Source: Mixophyes australis (taxonomy: Eukaryota; Chordata; Amphibia; Anura; Limnodynastidae). From it: a DNA stretch of 64,000 bases. This document shows positions 24,447 to 35,652 of the stretch, piece by piece (positions within the stretch are counted from its first letter, which is position 1; each line of letters starts with the position of its first letter). The notes beneath the pieces were generated by a model that was not told the origin of the DNA, searched no databases, and was given only the letters and a program-made list of their open reading frames with translations. Position numbers and translations under genes: made by a program. The DNA is taken from contig JAVHZZ010000001.1 of NCBI GenBank assembly GCA_036250195.1, positions 382,705,407 through 382,769,406 of the forward strand, in the 5' to 3' direction.

Positions 24447-26080
24447 GTGCAAAATGTTATACATTCAGCAATGCCTGCTGTATCTGGAGGGGTGGAGTGC
24501 CGCTTTATTCACTCCTGTCTGCGCTCTGGTGGTGCCCATGTCATTAGGTCCTGCGACCAGCCCGCAAAGACTGCAGGGGGAAAGAGCCCCTCATTAAGTA
24601 AGGTCCTTTCCCCAATTGACTTATATTGCCTGGGTTGGTGGCTTGCTCGATACACTGATAGGGGCAAGGTCACTTTTTTATGTGAGGGTTTTCTTTTTTA
24701 CTTCTGCATGTCTATCAAGGGGACCATTAGATCCACTTCAGTGCGGAATCTGAAGTCTGCTGCACTTTTTCCAGATGTGGTGGACAAGGTTCGTAAGGAT
24801 GTTCATTTAGACTGGATGGCTGGCCCATTGTGGATTTGGTGATGTCCTTTCTTGGGGTGTTCCTAAGACAGCAGCTGGGAAGTTTCTGTTGCTACAGCAA
24901 TTTTCCTTTCTGCCAGGGTGGTCGGTTCACAATACTATAGATGATAGTTTGTATTTAGTGGTGTCTCAGTCGTTGGATACAGGACTGGGGATTTTTCGGG
25001 GGTTTTGGTCGAGGTCCCTTGCTGACTAAAGTGGATATTGAATCAACTTTTCGCCTCCTTCCTTTTCACCTTGCTTCCTACTGTTTAGTGGACGGTTTTT
25101 ATGTTGACAAATGTTTCCATATGGATTGCACTATTTCCTGTATGATTTTTCAATATTTTAGTTAGTGTCTTCCATGGTGTTTCGAAGCTGGTAATAGTCA
25201 TAGGGTTATCACCTGTCACTTGGATGATTTTCTTGTGGTCAGTGAGTGCGAGTTTGCCCCTTGCACAGATGCTCTATATTATGTGATTGCGATCTTTGCA
25301 GTCCCTTGGCAGTTCCATAGCCCATGAAAAATTGTAAGGTTCTACTACTTATTTTTCTTATTTGGTTATGGAATTTTAATGGTGCCGTCTCCCTGCTGAC
25401 AAGGTGGGTAAGCTTCAGGCGATGATTGCGGAGGTGAGGTGATATGCCAGGGTGAATTTTACAAAGGCCCAATCTATTTTGGGCCTCTTTCATTTGCATG
25501 CCAGATTATTCCCATGGGTAAAGCCTTCTGCTGGAAGCTTGAAAGGGCTACTGCAGGATGTACCAAGCCTCTTTGCTGTGTTTGTGGAAATACATGAGAA
25601 TTTGGGGGTGTGGGAACTTTTTCTGTGTGAATTTAATGAAATGCTTTTGTGGCCTGAGACCTCCTATGTCCACCAATGAGTTGCAGCTTTTCACTGATGA
25701 CTCTGGGACTGTGACATTGGGAGCATTTTTGGAGGCAATTGGTGTGCTGCACCTTTGCTGCTGGAGTGGGCAGCAGTGGGTTGGACATCAAACCTGGTCG
25801 TGCTGGAACTGTTTCATATTGTTCTGGACTTGATCAGTGGGTTCCTTAGTTCCAAGTTAAACAGATTTTTGTTGTTGTTGCTATAACTTGGGTGTAGTGC
25901 AGGCCATTAACGAGCAGCGTGCATTTTCTCTGGTCATTTTAGGCCTCCTGTGGCAATTAGTTGTGCATTTCTTGCACTTCGATGGATGTTTTCAAGCTCG
26001 AGATGTCCCTGGGGGTCCGCAATGTGTTGTCTGACATGCTGTCCCGTGGGCACTGTAATAGGTTTAGGTATTTAGTGCCC
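24447..26080 (+). pseudogene. DIRS reverse transcriptase / RNase H, broken
   Basis: The pre-RT segment 24447-24842 ends VRNLKSAALFPDVVDKVRKD and DWMAGP, as in DIRS polyproteins. RT follows: LLTKVDIESTFRLLPFHL (about 25019-25072, motif A), DKCFHMDCTISC (motif B region) and CHLDDFLVVSE (about 25220, motif C with the DD kept). KVGKLQAMIAEVR marks the connection, with an open frame at 25452-25679. The RNase H-like segment LQLFTDDSGTVTLGAF starts near 25681. LSDMLSRGHCNRFRYLVP near 26030 is the DIRS equivalent of the ADALSR motif. Stops and frameshifts separate most of these. Confidence 0.88.
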
Positions 26081-26189
26081 ATGCGTCCCTGATTGGTATT
26101 GCCTTGTCCTGCTTATGACTGGCAAATTGTCAGGCCGGCAAAGCAGGCCTCGCAGAAATGTCCCTTGCTCCCCACATGTTGATGAGGTA

Positions 26190-26463
26190 TAGAGATTTCT
26201 ATAGGTAGTGGTCTTCGTTTTGGGATGCCTTTGCCAGTCAAGGTAAAGGGTTGCACCAGTGCATGCTCTTCTTCATTTGGGCTAAATATTGTGGCGGTTG
26301 GTCCAAGGCTGTGATGGCTTCTTCCATAGCACGTATATCCTTTTTTGCCATGTTGAACAGACAGACTGGTGTGTCTAAAAGTGTTATCATCTCTAAAGGT
26401 TTTTCGCATATGCATCCTGTCCAGCCAGATCAGAGAGGACCCAATAATCCTGCTATAGAGTGA
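26190..26463 (+). pseudogene. DIRS tyrosine recombinase, N-terminal remnant
   Basis: The frame at 26251-26463 encodes HQCMLFFIWAKYCGGW, then VMASSIARISFFAML and PVQPDQRGPNNPAI. This matches the N-terminal SAM-like part of DIRS tyrosine recombinases up to the RRGP-like linker. The catalytic Arg, His and Tyr would lie further downstream and are absent. Confidence 0.75.
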
Positions 26464-26989
26464 ATGACAATTCCTAGCACTCCAAAGGGTCATTTTAAAT
26501 ATGTAGAAGGATTAATGTTTGTATAAATTTGCACAGTAGTAGAAAGATGCCTTTTCAGTATTATTGAAGATATTGTGGGGAACAATTCAGCAACAATATA
26601 ATACATATGTATATATATTGACAAATAGTACAGGAGGTAGGAATTGGAATATTGATTTAAATGCACAAAAATACAGTATTGCACAGTAGTAAAATAATTG
26701 TATGATAAAGTATCCTGCTTGTGCAAATTGTAAGGTTATATAGATGCAGAATATATATCACAATAGTATCACCAGAAGAACATACATATGTGTAAGATAT
26801 ATATATGAAAGCAGATTGTTTGTATCAAAGTAGTAATGTCCTGATATGTTGGAACCTAGTGGTTCAAAAGTAACAGTACATACATAACTCCAATAATAGT
26901 CCTTTGATGGCGTGTATAGTAACAATCTGATATAATTGGCAAGCTATCTTTAATGAATCCAGTCTGGTTACTGAAAAATACCAACTCAG
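26464..26989. other. AT-rich insert between DIRS and hAT remnants
   Basis: No family was recognised. The phrase GCACAGTAGTA occurs near 26531 and, as GCACAGTAGTAAAATAAT, near 26680, which hints at a small internal duplication or two ends of an unknown repeat. Confidence 0.35.
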
Positions 26990-27570
26990 TTTAGATCTTT
27001 TAAGGAAAGAAAATGGACAAGATTTTTTGATGAACCATCAACCGAATAAGCTTTCTCTAACTCAACCCCAGAAGAGATGTTCAAGTGCAAAGTATTTCAC
27101 ATTCTTTTGGACAACGTTATAGGCAATATTACAACACTATTTGATGCAGCAAAAGCTGTAAATTCAATACTGTTCAAGCCATCCAGCATCAAAAAAATAA
27201 ATGATATATCATATTATCCAAACTGTTTGTGATAATCTAAAACATCTTAAATCCGTCATTCAAATTTAGAAGAAGATTCACTTTCATCTACCAAACTGCT
27301 AAACCTGAAGCACTTGAACCCCTGTTTCCAAGTATTGTTATTGCTTTGAGGTTGTTCTGCATTATACCTGTAACAGTGGCTCATGCCACACTCTTACAGT
27401 TGTTTCTCAAGAATAAAATATTTAAGATCAACAATGGCTCAAAATCATTTAAATGATCTACGATTGCTATCAATAGAGGCTAACTTTGCAAGAAATTGCT
27501 AAAAGTATTATTGACTTATTTGCAAGTTGCAAAGCTTGAAATGCTGCACTGTAATGAAAGATTTTCATTT
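26990..27570 (+). pseudogene. hAT transposase C-terminal part with hATC-like region
   Basis: Across several frames the plus strand reads RKWTRFFDEPSTE, EEMFKCKVFHILLDNVIGNI, TLFDAAKAVNSI, then IIPVTVAHATLLQLF, SKNKIF-like and INNGS, and finally an ending like FASCKA near 27510-27540. This is the order of the C-terminal half of ZMYM1/TTF-type hAT proteins, where VTVASAERSFSKLK and a hATC dimerisation segment close the protein. Stops and small indels break it throughout. Confidence 0.7.
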
Positions 27571-28825
27571 AATGATATTATAATTCAGGGCTGGAAAAAG
27601 TTTGGTCAATTAGATTTTAGACTTGCTCGCAATGTGCTGTTGTGTGAGCCTTTGAATTTGTGAAAATGTAAGATATTTTTATTTAATTTTTTTACGATGG
27701 CTATTATCTTGTTCACCTTTGTATAAGTATACTTATTGGTCATGCCAATTGTAATTTTGTTATGAACCAAATTTGTTTGAGAATATTTTAAGCGTTTTTG
27801 ATGTTTAGAAAATAAAGAAAAACTTTATGCAAAACCATCTCTTACTATTGAAGAAGGGGGTGTAATATGCAAAATACAGAAATAATGTGCTTAGCATAAA
27901 TAGACTGTGTACTTTCTGACATGCAGAGAATTTTCACCTCTTGGCCAGTCACTCTAGATTTGTACTCTCTGTGATCAGTAGGTCATTGGAAAAAATAAAT
28001 AATTATTGTGCAGTATTGTAACTCATATAACTCATATCCTTTAACCTACCCCCTAATATATTTTATGGTGCTTTACCTGTCAAATGTAATGGTAGCTTTG
28101 AGAATTGACATTGTATATTGGTTTGCCTTGATAAAACAATAAAAAAATTATCCTTGTGCACTACTTTTTCACCAAAATGTGTAACTGGGAGTCATGGTAT
28201 TTTCACATGGTTGGAAATGTCTGTACTTCAGGTATCTAGAATCAAACTGATTTGTCTCACCTAAATTGTTTTGATATTTTTGTTTGAAGCTTTAACATGT
28301 CAAAGTTAAGTTCCTCTATCTTTCTACAACTAAATATATGTTATTTATTTTTATTTATTTGTTTTTTACATTAGAAATGTATAAAGTAAAGCTGCTGTTT
28401 TGTATATATTTGTCTGTTTCATTATATGCCTTCCACTATAAATGTTACTTCTAGGGCACTGTCCCACTACGCTACAAGTTAGGTTTTTTGTCCTGACTGG
28501 AGATTTGTCATGCATCGGTAAATGGGCACTGCACACTTCTGCTGCTGGTGTAAGCAACAATGCAGGTTTATTTCTGTAACGGGCTGGCTTAAGGCTTTTC
28601 ACTTGCTAGGCAAGCCCCCAAGGAGGCACATAAATGACTATGATAGTCTACAATAAGGGCCCCAAAAAGTTGCTCTACCAGGCCCTAAAATTCCTCTTGA
28701 CAGCCCTGCCTGTCCTTATTACATAAGAGTTGTGCACAGAGTTGCCTCTATTCTGCTTTTTTTATACATGCCCTGGAGCCATTACTTTTAGGAAAGTGTT
28801 TAGACGGATATCACATCAGCTTTTA
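27571..28825. other. AT-rich DNA without recognised features
   Basis: The first part may still belong to the hAT 3' flank. No gene or repeat family was recognised in the rest. Confidence 0.45.
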
Positions 28826-28999
28826 GATATTCATTTACTAAACTGGAGTTTTGAAATGTGGAGATTTTGTCTATGGCAACCAATCAGCTTATAGTTACTA
28901 TTTATTTGGCACATTCTATAAAATGATAGCTAGAATCTGATTGGTTGCTATAGGCAACATCTCCATTTTTTCAAACCCACAATTCAGTAAATATACCCC
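28826..28999. mobile_element. Hairpin MITE, family GGGCTAGATTTACTAAG, copy 3 (older)
   Basis: Same palindrome as at 3552 and 22234 but more diverged, especially in the left arm. The right arm keeps AGAATCTGATTGGTTGCTAT and AGGCAACATCTCC. Ends are blurred and no TSD is clear. Confidence 0.85.
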
Positions 29000-29445
29000 A
29001 CTGTGTTTAAAACTCTGCTGCCATCAATATGAGAATCATTGTGTATCAAATAAGTCCTTGTGTTTCTTAATTTTTTTCCGCTACCCTGCATTGGTACATC
29101 ACCACTGCTGAGGCTGGTGTCTGAACCAATCTCCTCTGAATGGTGAGGGACATGCTCATCTCCATTACTTTCCAGGCTATATTCAGAGCCACCACCACTG
29201 TAATGTGTAATTCCCCACTGTCTCTACCTGCCTTCCAGCAGGAGAAGGCTGCAATAGTCTCTGATTCCTGTTATGTGTAAAAAGGTGGGAAAGCTGCAAT
29301 GCCCTTCACTTCTGGTGCACATGGTCAAATCTATGTATGAGCCTGTAGTTCCACCGACAATCAGTGGTGGAGAGCACACACCATCCCTATCCATGGCATA
29401 AACAAACACATACACAATTTTTGTCTGACAAAAGTAACTCATTGG
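29000..29445. other. Unassigned sequence
   Basis: Nothing recognised. It is the left flank of the L1 insertion that follows. Confidence 0.45.
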
Positions 29446-29500
29446 GACATGCCAGATTTGGGTTTTTTTTAAATCAAGTGTTTATTAACGGTCACATAAG

Positions 29501-29764
29501 GGGCCTGAGTCATTAAGGAGAGCAAAGCATAAAAAAGGAGTAACATTTGCACCTGGGCAAAACCATGTTTCATTGGAGGGGGAGGTAAATTTAAAATGTG
29601 GGGCAGATTTATAGTATAGCTAGCAAATATTTGTGTGCTAGAAGAAAAAACAGCCAGTATTTATCTTATGTGCAAAATAATAAACTAATTTGCATGCCTT
29701 GTATTGTAACATGGTTTGTCCCAGAGAACATTTACTCCTTTGTCTGCCTTAATGACTCAGACCC
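29501..29764. mobile_element. Harbinger-type MITE inside the L1 3' UTR
   Basis: A 264-bp element with ends GGGCCTGAGTCATTAAGGAG and TGCCTTAATGACTCAGACCC. It is flanked by AAG on both sides (29498-29500 and 29765-29767). It separates the L1 poly-A end from the rest of the L1 3' UTR, so it inserted after the L1 did. Confidence 0.93.
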
Positions 29765-30100
29765 AAGGTATACAGTACAATACAAAGACACATTATATTG
29801 TACAGGATACAAACAGAATTTTAAATAAAGATGTGGAACTCTCCGTGGAACAGAGAGGAAATATGTCAGATTCTATTAAGTGATATACAAGAAAGACCGG
29901 TATATTTTTATACTTAAAAGGAAGAGTAAGGAGAGAAAGGAAAGAGAGGAGGAAAGAGAGAGAAAAGTGATATAGAGGTAGGAAGAGAAGGGTAGAGGGG
30001 GTGGTGTGGCAGAAGTCACCCCGAGATTAGATGCAGCAAGTAGAGAAGGGGAAGGGTTATGAGTGAGAGGGTAATATGACTAAGTGAAGGGGGAGTGGCA

Positions 30101-31537
30101 TTAGAAATAAGACATCCAGGGGTCCCAGACCTTGTTAAAGGATTTGGCGGAGTTCCGTATAATGCTAGTCATGTACTCCATCCGATGAGTTTGCCAAATC
30201 CTGTTAATCACAGCGGTAAGTGAAGGGGGAGAGGCCTGTTTCCATTCAATAGCTATCTGGCATGTAGCCGCAGAAATTATGTGGTGTGCAGGTTTATTTT
30301 GGTGTCTAGTGGTCATGGGGAACCCAAGAGGTAAAAGGAAGAATTTAGGGTCGAGGGGTAAGGGAATTTGGATCACCGTTTCTATCAGAGATTTAACTTC
30401 CCGCCAGAAGGGGATCAGTTTCGGACAATCCCACCATATGTGCAAGAATGAGCCTGCGCCAGAACATAGACGCCATAATCTGTCGGAGAAATCAGGTATT
30501 ATCTTTTGAAGATGTGTAGGTACATAGTACCACCAGTAGAGGAGTTTGTATACATTTTCTTTTATTCTGACACAGATTGAACTTGATGCAGCATTGTCCC
30601 AAATTTCCAACCATTCCTCAGTATCCAGTGGTGAGCCCAGGTCATGCTCCCATGCTAACTCATGAGGGTCTCAAGGAGGAGTAGAGGGAGAGATTAGTTC
30701 AGAGTAAATATTACATATAAGACCTTACGTCGATGCCTGGCGCAGGCACAATGTCTCAATTGTTGTGAGAGGTCGAGAGGTAAGGCGTTATTTGGTATTA
30801 GAGTGTAGGTTACGAATTTGTAGATATTGTTAAAATATTTGCGTAGGCAGACCAAGTGTAACTTGAATGTCTGCAAATTGGGGGAATGATACATCGTGGG
30901 TTATGTCATTAAATGTGCCTAACTCTTGGGAGTGCCATGGAAAGAACGAGGGATGGTTATTGAAGAGGGGGATTATTGGAGATGGCTGTGGGGAGGTACC
31001 GTAAAGTCTGATAGACGAGTCCCATATAGCTAGTGAGAGGGAGATTATGGGGTGAACCAAAGCTTTTTTAGGTCGACGAGCCCTTGGAATCCACAGAAGG
31101 GAGGCAGGAGTAAGCATTCCCAGACTCTCAGCTTCCAGAGTTACCAAGGCCCTAGTAGATGTGGAGCTATTCCATAAGACACATTGAGCAAGTTGGGCTG
31201 CAAGGTAATATTTCTTAAAGTTAGGTATGCCTAGACCGCCACCCGGCGAGGACCTCTGCAGAACCCAGAGTCATACACGTGGACGTCTGCCTGCCCAAAT
31301 AAATTTAGATGACTCGAATTGAAGGAACTTAAATACATAAGGGGGAATTCGAATTGGTAGGGTTTGAAAAAGATATAGTAGTCTAGGGAGGATATTCATT
31401 TTAACAGAGTTAATACGGCCAATCCAGGAAATAAATTGCTGAGACCAGGTAGAAAAGTCTTTCTTAATTTGGGAGAGGGTATGGGGAAAGTTGGCTTGAA
31501 AAAGGTGGGAAAGATTTTTGGTCAGGAAGACGCCCAA
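30101..31537 (-). pseudogene. L1 ORF2 C-terminal third, frameshifted
   Basis: Three minus-strand frames continue the main ORF2: 31537-31271 (LGVFLT-type start, WIGRINSVKMNILPRLLYLF), 31147-30830 and 30610-30101. The last contains LWRLCSGAGSFLHIWWDCPK, the L1 C-terminal cysteine-rich motif with its first Cys changed, and ends in VWDPWMSYF. The order matches L1 ORF2 after the RT domain, so at least two frameshifts or stops separate these pieces from each other and from the RT. Confidence 0.85.
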
Positions 31538-33830
31538 GTATTTTATTTTCTGGCGGTGTCTTATCTGCTTTTGAAATATAAAAGTCTAATGTTTCAGTTT
31601 TGGCAGGATTTATTTTGTAACCCAAGAAGTACCCATAAGTTTCTAGCTCAGAAAGGAGAGGGGGAAGAGAGATAACGGGGTTGGACATGCTAATGAAGAC
31701 ATCATCTGCATATAAAGCTATTTTACTTTCCGTAGACCCAACCTTAATGCCAGAGATGGATCGGTTACAGCGAATTCTGGCCGCTAGTGGTTCAATTATA
31801 AGAGCGAATATCAAGGGGGAGAGGGGGCAATTCTGACGAATGCCATTGGAAATAGCAAATGGTTTGGAGGTAAGGACGTTAACTGACACAGTAGCAGAAG
31901 GGTTTTGGTAGAGATCTAAGATACTGGTCAGAAACTTACCAGAGAAGCCCATCGATCCGAGTACACCCCGCATAAATGCCCAGGAGATGTGGTCAAACGC
32001 CTTCTCCGCATACAAGGACATCATGAGAGAGGGCAATCTGCCATTGTGGATAGCGTGGATCAAAAAGATGGTCCTCCTGGTATTGTCAGGGGCCTGCCTC
32101 CCTGGAATGAAGTTCGTTTGGTCTGGATGGACAAGATCAAGAAGAAGATGGTTAAGCCTAATGGCCAAGATTTTAGCGTAAAGCTTGAGATCTGCATTGA
32201 GAAGGGAAATGGGTCTATAACCTTCGCAGTGAATAGGATCCTTCCCTGGTTTTGGGATGACAGCAATGTTGGACAGAGTAGTAGCAGAGTCAAAGGATGC
32301 CCCCTCCAGAATTTGATTATAGAAGGTCGTTAAGTGCGGGACAAGGTCCACAGAAAACTTTTTATAATACTGAGCTGTGAAAACATCCGAGCCGTTGGCA
32401 GAGGAGGATTTGAGAGATTTTATCGCTATTTTGACTTCATCTGCAGTGATGTCCGTATTTAAGCTAGAGATTTGGGACTGAGAGAGGTGTGGAAGGGGAG
32501 TATTAGTTAGGTACGACTCAAGAGTGTCCGATGGGAGGTCCCCCCGGAGCAGAGGGTCTGGAAGGTTATTTAAGGAAGTATAGAAATCTCTAAATTCCTT
32601 AACAATATCTAGAGGGTTGTATGTTATAGAATTAGTGGACTTCTTATGGAGTTTATCGATAGCTCCACACGTACACTTCTGACAAAGTTTCCAAGCTAAC
32701 AGTGAGTCCGCCTTGTCTGCCTTGTCATAAAAGCGTTGTTGAAGTTTCTGAAGGATAGAGGCCACTCTACGGGACAATAGGGTATTAAGTTGGCCCTTGA
32801 GGGAGTTAATTTGTTCTAATAAGGAAGGATCAGGGAGCTGCTTATGTTGTGTCAAAAGGGCAGAAATTCGATGCTCTAATGAGGAAACCTCAAGGGCGGC
32901 TTTTTGCTTTACCTGCGAGGCAGCACTAATGAATTTCCCACGTATGGTGGCTTTGTGAGTTTCCCAGATAACACCGGGAGCTAACCCCTGGGAGGCGTTC
33001 TCTTGTAAATAATCTGAGATAGCCGTTTTAATATTCATAAAGGTGGAGTTGTTTAAGAGTAGGGAGTCATCTAGACGCCATCTAAAGGGACGTGGATAAT
33101 TGTGGAGGAGGTCAAGAAGAATGAATACTCCCGCATGATCAGACCATGAGAATGGGACGATGCCCGCTTGAGTAGTTAAGAGTATCAGAGACTGGGAAAC
33201 ATGGATCATGTCAATGCGGGAGTATATCTGGTGGGGAGCAGAGTAATAAGTATAATCTCTCGCAGTGGAGTTTTTGAGGCGCCAGGTATCATGAAGGGAG
33301 TGTTGTAACAGCAAGGCAGACAAGGCAGAGGAGCCTTTGGAAGAGGGAGTGGAGGGTCCGCAAGGGGAGAGGGAGGACCTATCAAGGTGTGGGTCTAATA
33401 AGACGACATTAAAGTCGCCACCTAAGACGATGTGACCCTGGGCCAAACGCTCAATGTGTTGGAATAATGTTGGGAAAAACTGAGCCTGACCTTGATTAGG
33501 GGCATAGATAGAAGCCAGAGTAATCGGGGAGGAGCGGGGAGTGCCCATAACTAGAAGGAACCGACCTTCCGGGTCTGAATATGTGGAGGAAAGCTGAAAA
33601 GGGAACTTATTATGGATAAGTATTGCTACCCCCCGCTTTTTACAGTTTGCTGAGGCAAAAAAGGTCTGAGAGAATTGCTTAACCTTTAGTTCCGTGTGTG
33701 TACCTGTAAGGTGAGTCTCCTGGAGGAAAACTATGTCCGCTTTTTCCCTTCTGCAGGCTCCCAGGACTATTGTACGTTTGCGAGGGGAGTTGAGGCCATT
33801 ATCGTTGATGGAAAGGAGTTTCAGGGTCAT
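31464..33830 (-). pseudogene. L1 ORF2: endonuclease and reverse transcriptase
   Basis: A 788-residue open frame. Residues 1-235 form an APE-type endonuclease (SINDNGLNSPRKR, FLQETH at 35-40, GGDFNVV near 137-143, SRIDMIHVS, and SWSDHAG with Asp231 and His232). A linker with a coiled-coil look spans about 290-400. RT runs from about 500: AVIPKPGKDP, GYRPISLLN, motif A at 604-613 (MSLYAEKAFD), motif B GIRQNCPLSPLIFALIIEPL and motif C ALYADDVF at 705-712. In motif A the catalytic aspartate of the usual DAEKAFD is tyrosine (residue 607, codon at 32010-32012). The frame then shifts near 31.5 kb. The wording fits the L1/Tx1 group. Confidence 0.95.
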
Positions 33831-34706
33831 GGAGGCAGAGATGAGATCGTTGCTGTTAAATGAGTCATCTGGGTGCTGTAAAGGTAAAAAGAATAGGTCT
33901 TGGAAGCTTTAAGTAGGGGAGAAGGGGAAGGAGAAAGAAGAAGAGGTGAGAAGAGGTAAAAGGAAGTCAATAAGAAAGAAGAAAGAGAGAGAGAAAGAAA
34001 AGGGAGAAAAAAGAGTAGCCCAATTGGGCGGGAACGCTTTAACGGTGGGATCCAGGAGGGATCCAGACTTAATATCAGTAAACATTATAAAGCTAAACAA
34101 CAGTCATATAGGGAGCGTGGGGGGTGGTATGGAAACATCTGTACAGACTTGCTACCCGGGTCGATAGCTCCGCCAAATATACTGGATGCAGCTATTAATG
34201 GGGAATTCACAACTATAAGTCATCCAGATGCAAAGGAGGTTTTTTGCAGCAGGGGGGGAGTAAAGGGGATACTGGAAGAGAGATGGAATGGGGATGGAAG
34301 AGGGGATGGGGGGAGGGGGTAATATGTGCAGAGGCATGTTAAACATTAATGCAGTAATAAGGAACGAGAACTTTTGTTTAAGATATATAAGGAGTATCAT
34401 AAAACATAATAACAGTCAACCTTAATTTATAGCTAAAAAAGAGAGATACCAAACTAATCGCTTAGAAATGCTTGAAATAAGAACATCTAGTTGACTAAAA
34501 CTAAAGACAAAAGGATATATTAAGTCCAGTATCCATTTTGAGGTGCAAAAAGAGTAAAAAAGACAACTGAAGTAGACAAATTGCAGCGAAAAAACAAAAC
34601 AAAAACAAAGCACCAAGAACAAGTTCTGCTAGGTGAAATCGTCTGTTGTAGTCACCTCCAGACGAGTCAGCTGAGAGAAAAAGGTATGTGAGGACATTTG
34701 AAGATT
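33831..34706 (-). other. L1 inter-ORF spacer, non-coding
   Basis: About 0.88 kb between the ORF1 stop and the ORF2 ATG. On the minus strand it is T- and pyrimidine-rich and shows no long conserved frame. The spacer is longer than in mammalian L1; whether that is normal for this L1 family cannot be judged from one copy. Confidence 0.6.
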
Positions 34707-35652
34707 TCAGGCTGGAGATTCATCTCGAGCTCGACGCTGGGGGATTTTAGACCACTCAGGAGTTGGAGGTTGTGATCGGTCTTGCCTTGATGTGGAGTTG
34801 GGCAGTGATCTGGAGTCAGGGAGGATGTCCAGCTTGGCTAGTATTTCCTGGCCTTGGTCTAGGATTTTGACGTGGTGAGTGGTGTTTGCCGCAAAGATTT
34901 GAAGCTGAAAGGGAAACCCCCAGGTAATGAATATTGTGCTGGCGTAGAATCTTGGTGACAGGTTGTAGAGCTCTTCTTTTTTGGATAGTGGAGGGGGCAA
35001 GATCTTGGAAAAGTTGAAGATCCATGACTCTATATGGAATCGAGGTGGAGTCCCTTGTAGAGGTTAGAATGCACTCTTTGATGTGATAGTAATGGAAGCG
35101 CACTATAATATCACGAGGGGGTTGGTCTGCAGCTGGTCTGGCCCTGAGGGCACGGTGTGCGTAATCCATCATGCAGTCGGAATCTGTGAGACCAGGGAGT
35201 AGATGAAGAAAGAGGCCTTCGAGAAACAGCTGAATTTCAGATGGTGAAATATCTTCAATCACGTTGCGGACTCGAATATTATTACGCCGAGTTTCAGAGT
35301 CCTCTTGTTTTTCTTTTAGAGACTCAAACTCCTCATTTAGATGGGATAACTCTCTGTCAAATGTCGCTTGGGAGCGACAAAGGTCGTCTGCTTTTGTTTC
35401 TAGAGTGTCAGTTCGTGTTCCCAGAGAGGTAAGTTCCAGTTTGAACTCGCTGACTGTCTTTGAGAGTTCCTGTTTGAAGGCCTCTTTAACCCCCTCCAGT
35501 AAATCCGTCATAACTGCTTGAATCTAAGGGTCCAGTTCAGACAGTTGTGAGGTTTCTGAAGTGTCAGTGGAAGCTTGTGAAGATTTATTTTTGGTCCCAA
35601 AAAAATTGGATGTAGAAGCGCTGCCTGAGGATTTTTTGTTCTTCTGTGCCAT
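34707..35652 (-). pseudogene. L1 ORF1 (coiled-coil/RRM RNA-binding protein), broken
   Basis: ATG at 35652 opens MAQKNKKSSGSASTSNFFGT. After 42 codons a TAG (35526-35524) stops it in frame. The remainder is open from Met at 35511: a coiled coil (about TDLLEGVKEAFKQELSKT to SLKEKQEDSE), the RRM entry RRNNIRVRNVIEDI, the domain body with YAHRALRARPA and DIIVRFHYYHIKE, then a +1 shift near 34985. The true C-terminus continues in the other frame (FYASTIFITWGFPFQLQIFA, ending DESPA at 34707). ORF1 proteins form RNA-bound trimers with the L1 transcript. One stop and one frameshift disable this copy. Confidence 0.9.

Larger units (their letters stand above)
22412..26463 (+). mobile_element. DIRS-type retroelement, 3'-truncated and decayed
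   Basis: The order of pieces on the plus strand is that of DIRS: a long poorly conserved first region (about 22.5-24.4 kb, where a gag-like ORF would lie), RT, RNase H, and the start of a tyrosine recombinase. The catalytic C-terminal half of the recombinase and the 3' terminal repeat are missing, because similarity stops at 26463. The left boundary is approximate; no terminal repeat was recognised. The numerous short frames at 22.5-24 kb show no conserved domain. Confidence 0.85.
21109..27570 (+). mobile_element. hAT transposase fossil (ZMYM/TTF type) split by later insertions
   Basis: The N-terminal and middle part of a transposase lies at 21109-22228 and a matching C-terminal part at about 26990-27570, in the same orientation. 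A hairpin MITE (22234-22408) and a DIRS fragment (about 22412-26463) lie between. The simplest reading is one old hAT copy opened by nested insertions. Two separate copies of the same family cannot be excluded. No terminal repeats or TSD were found. Confidence 0.65.
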
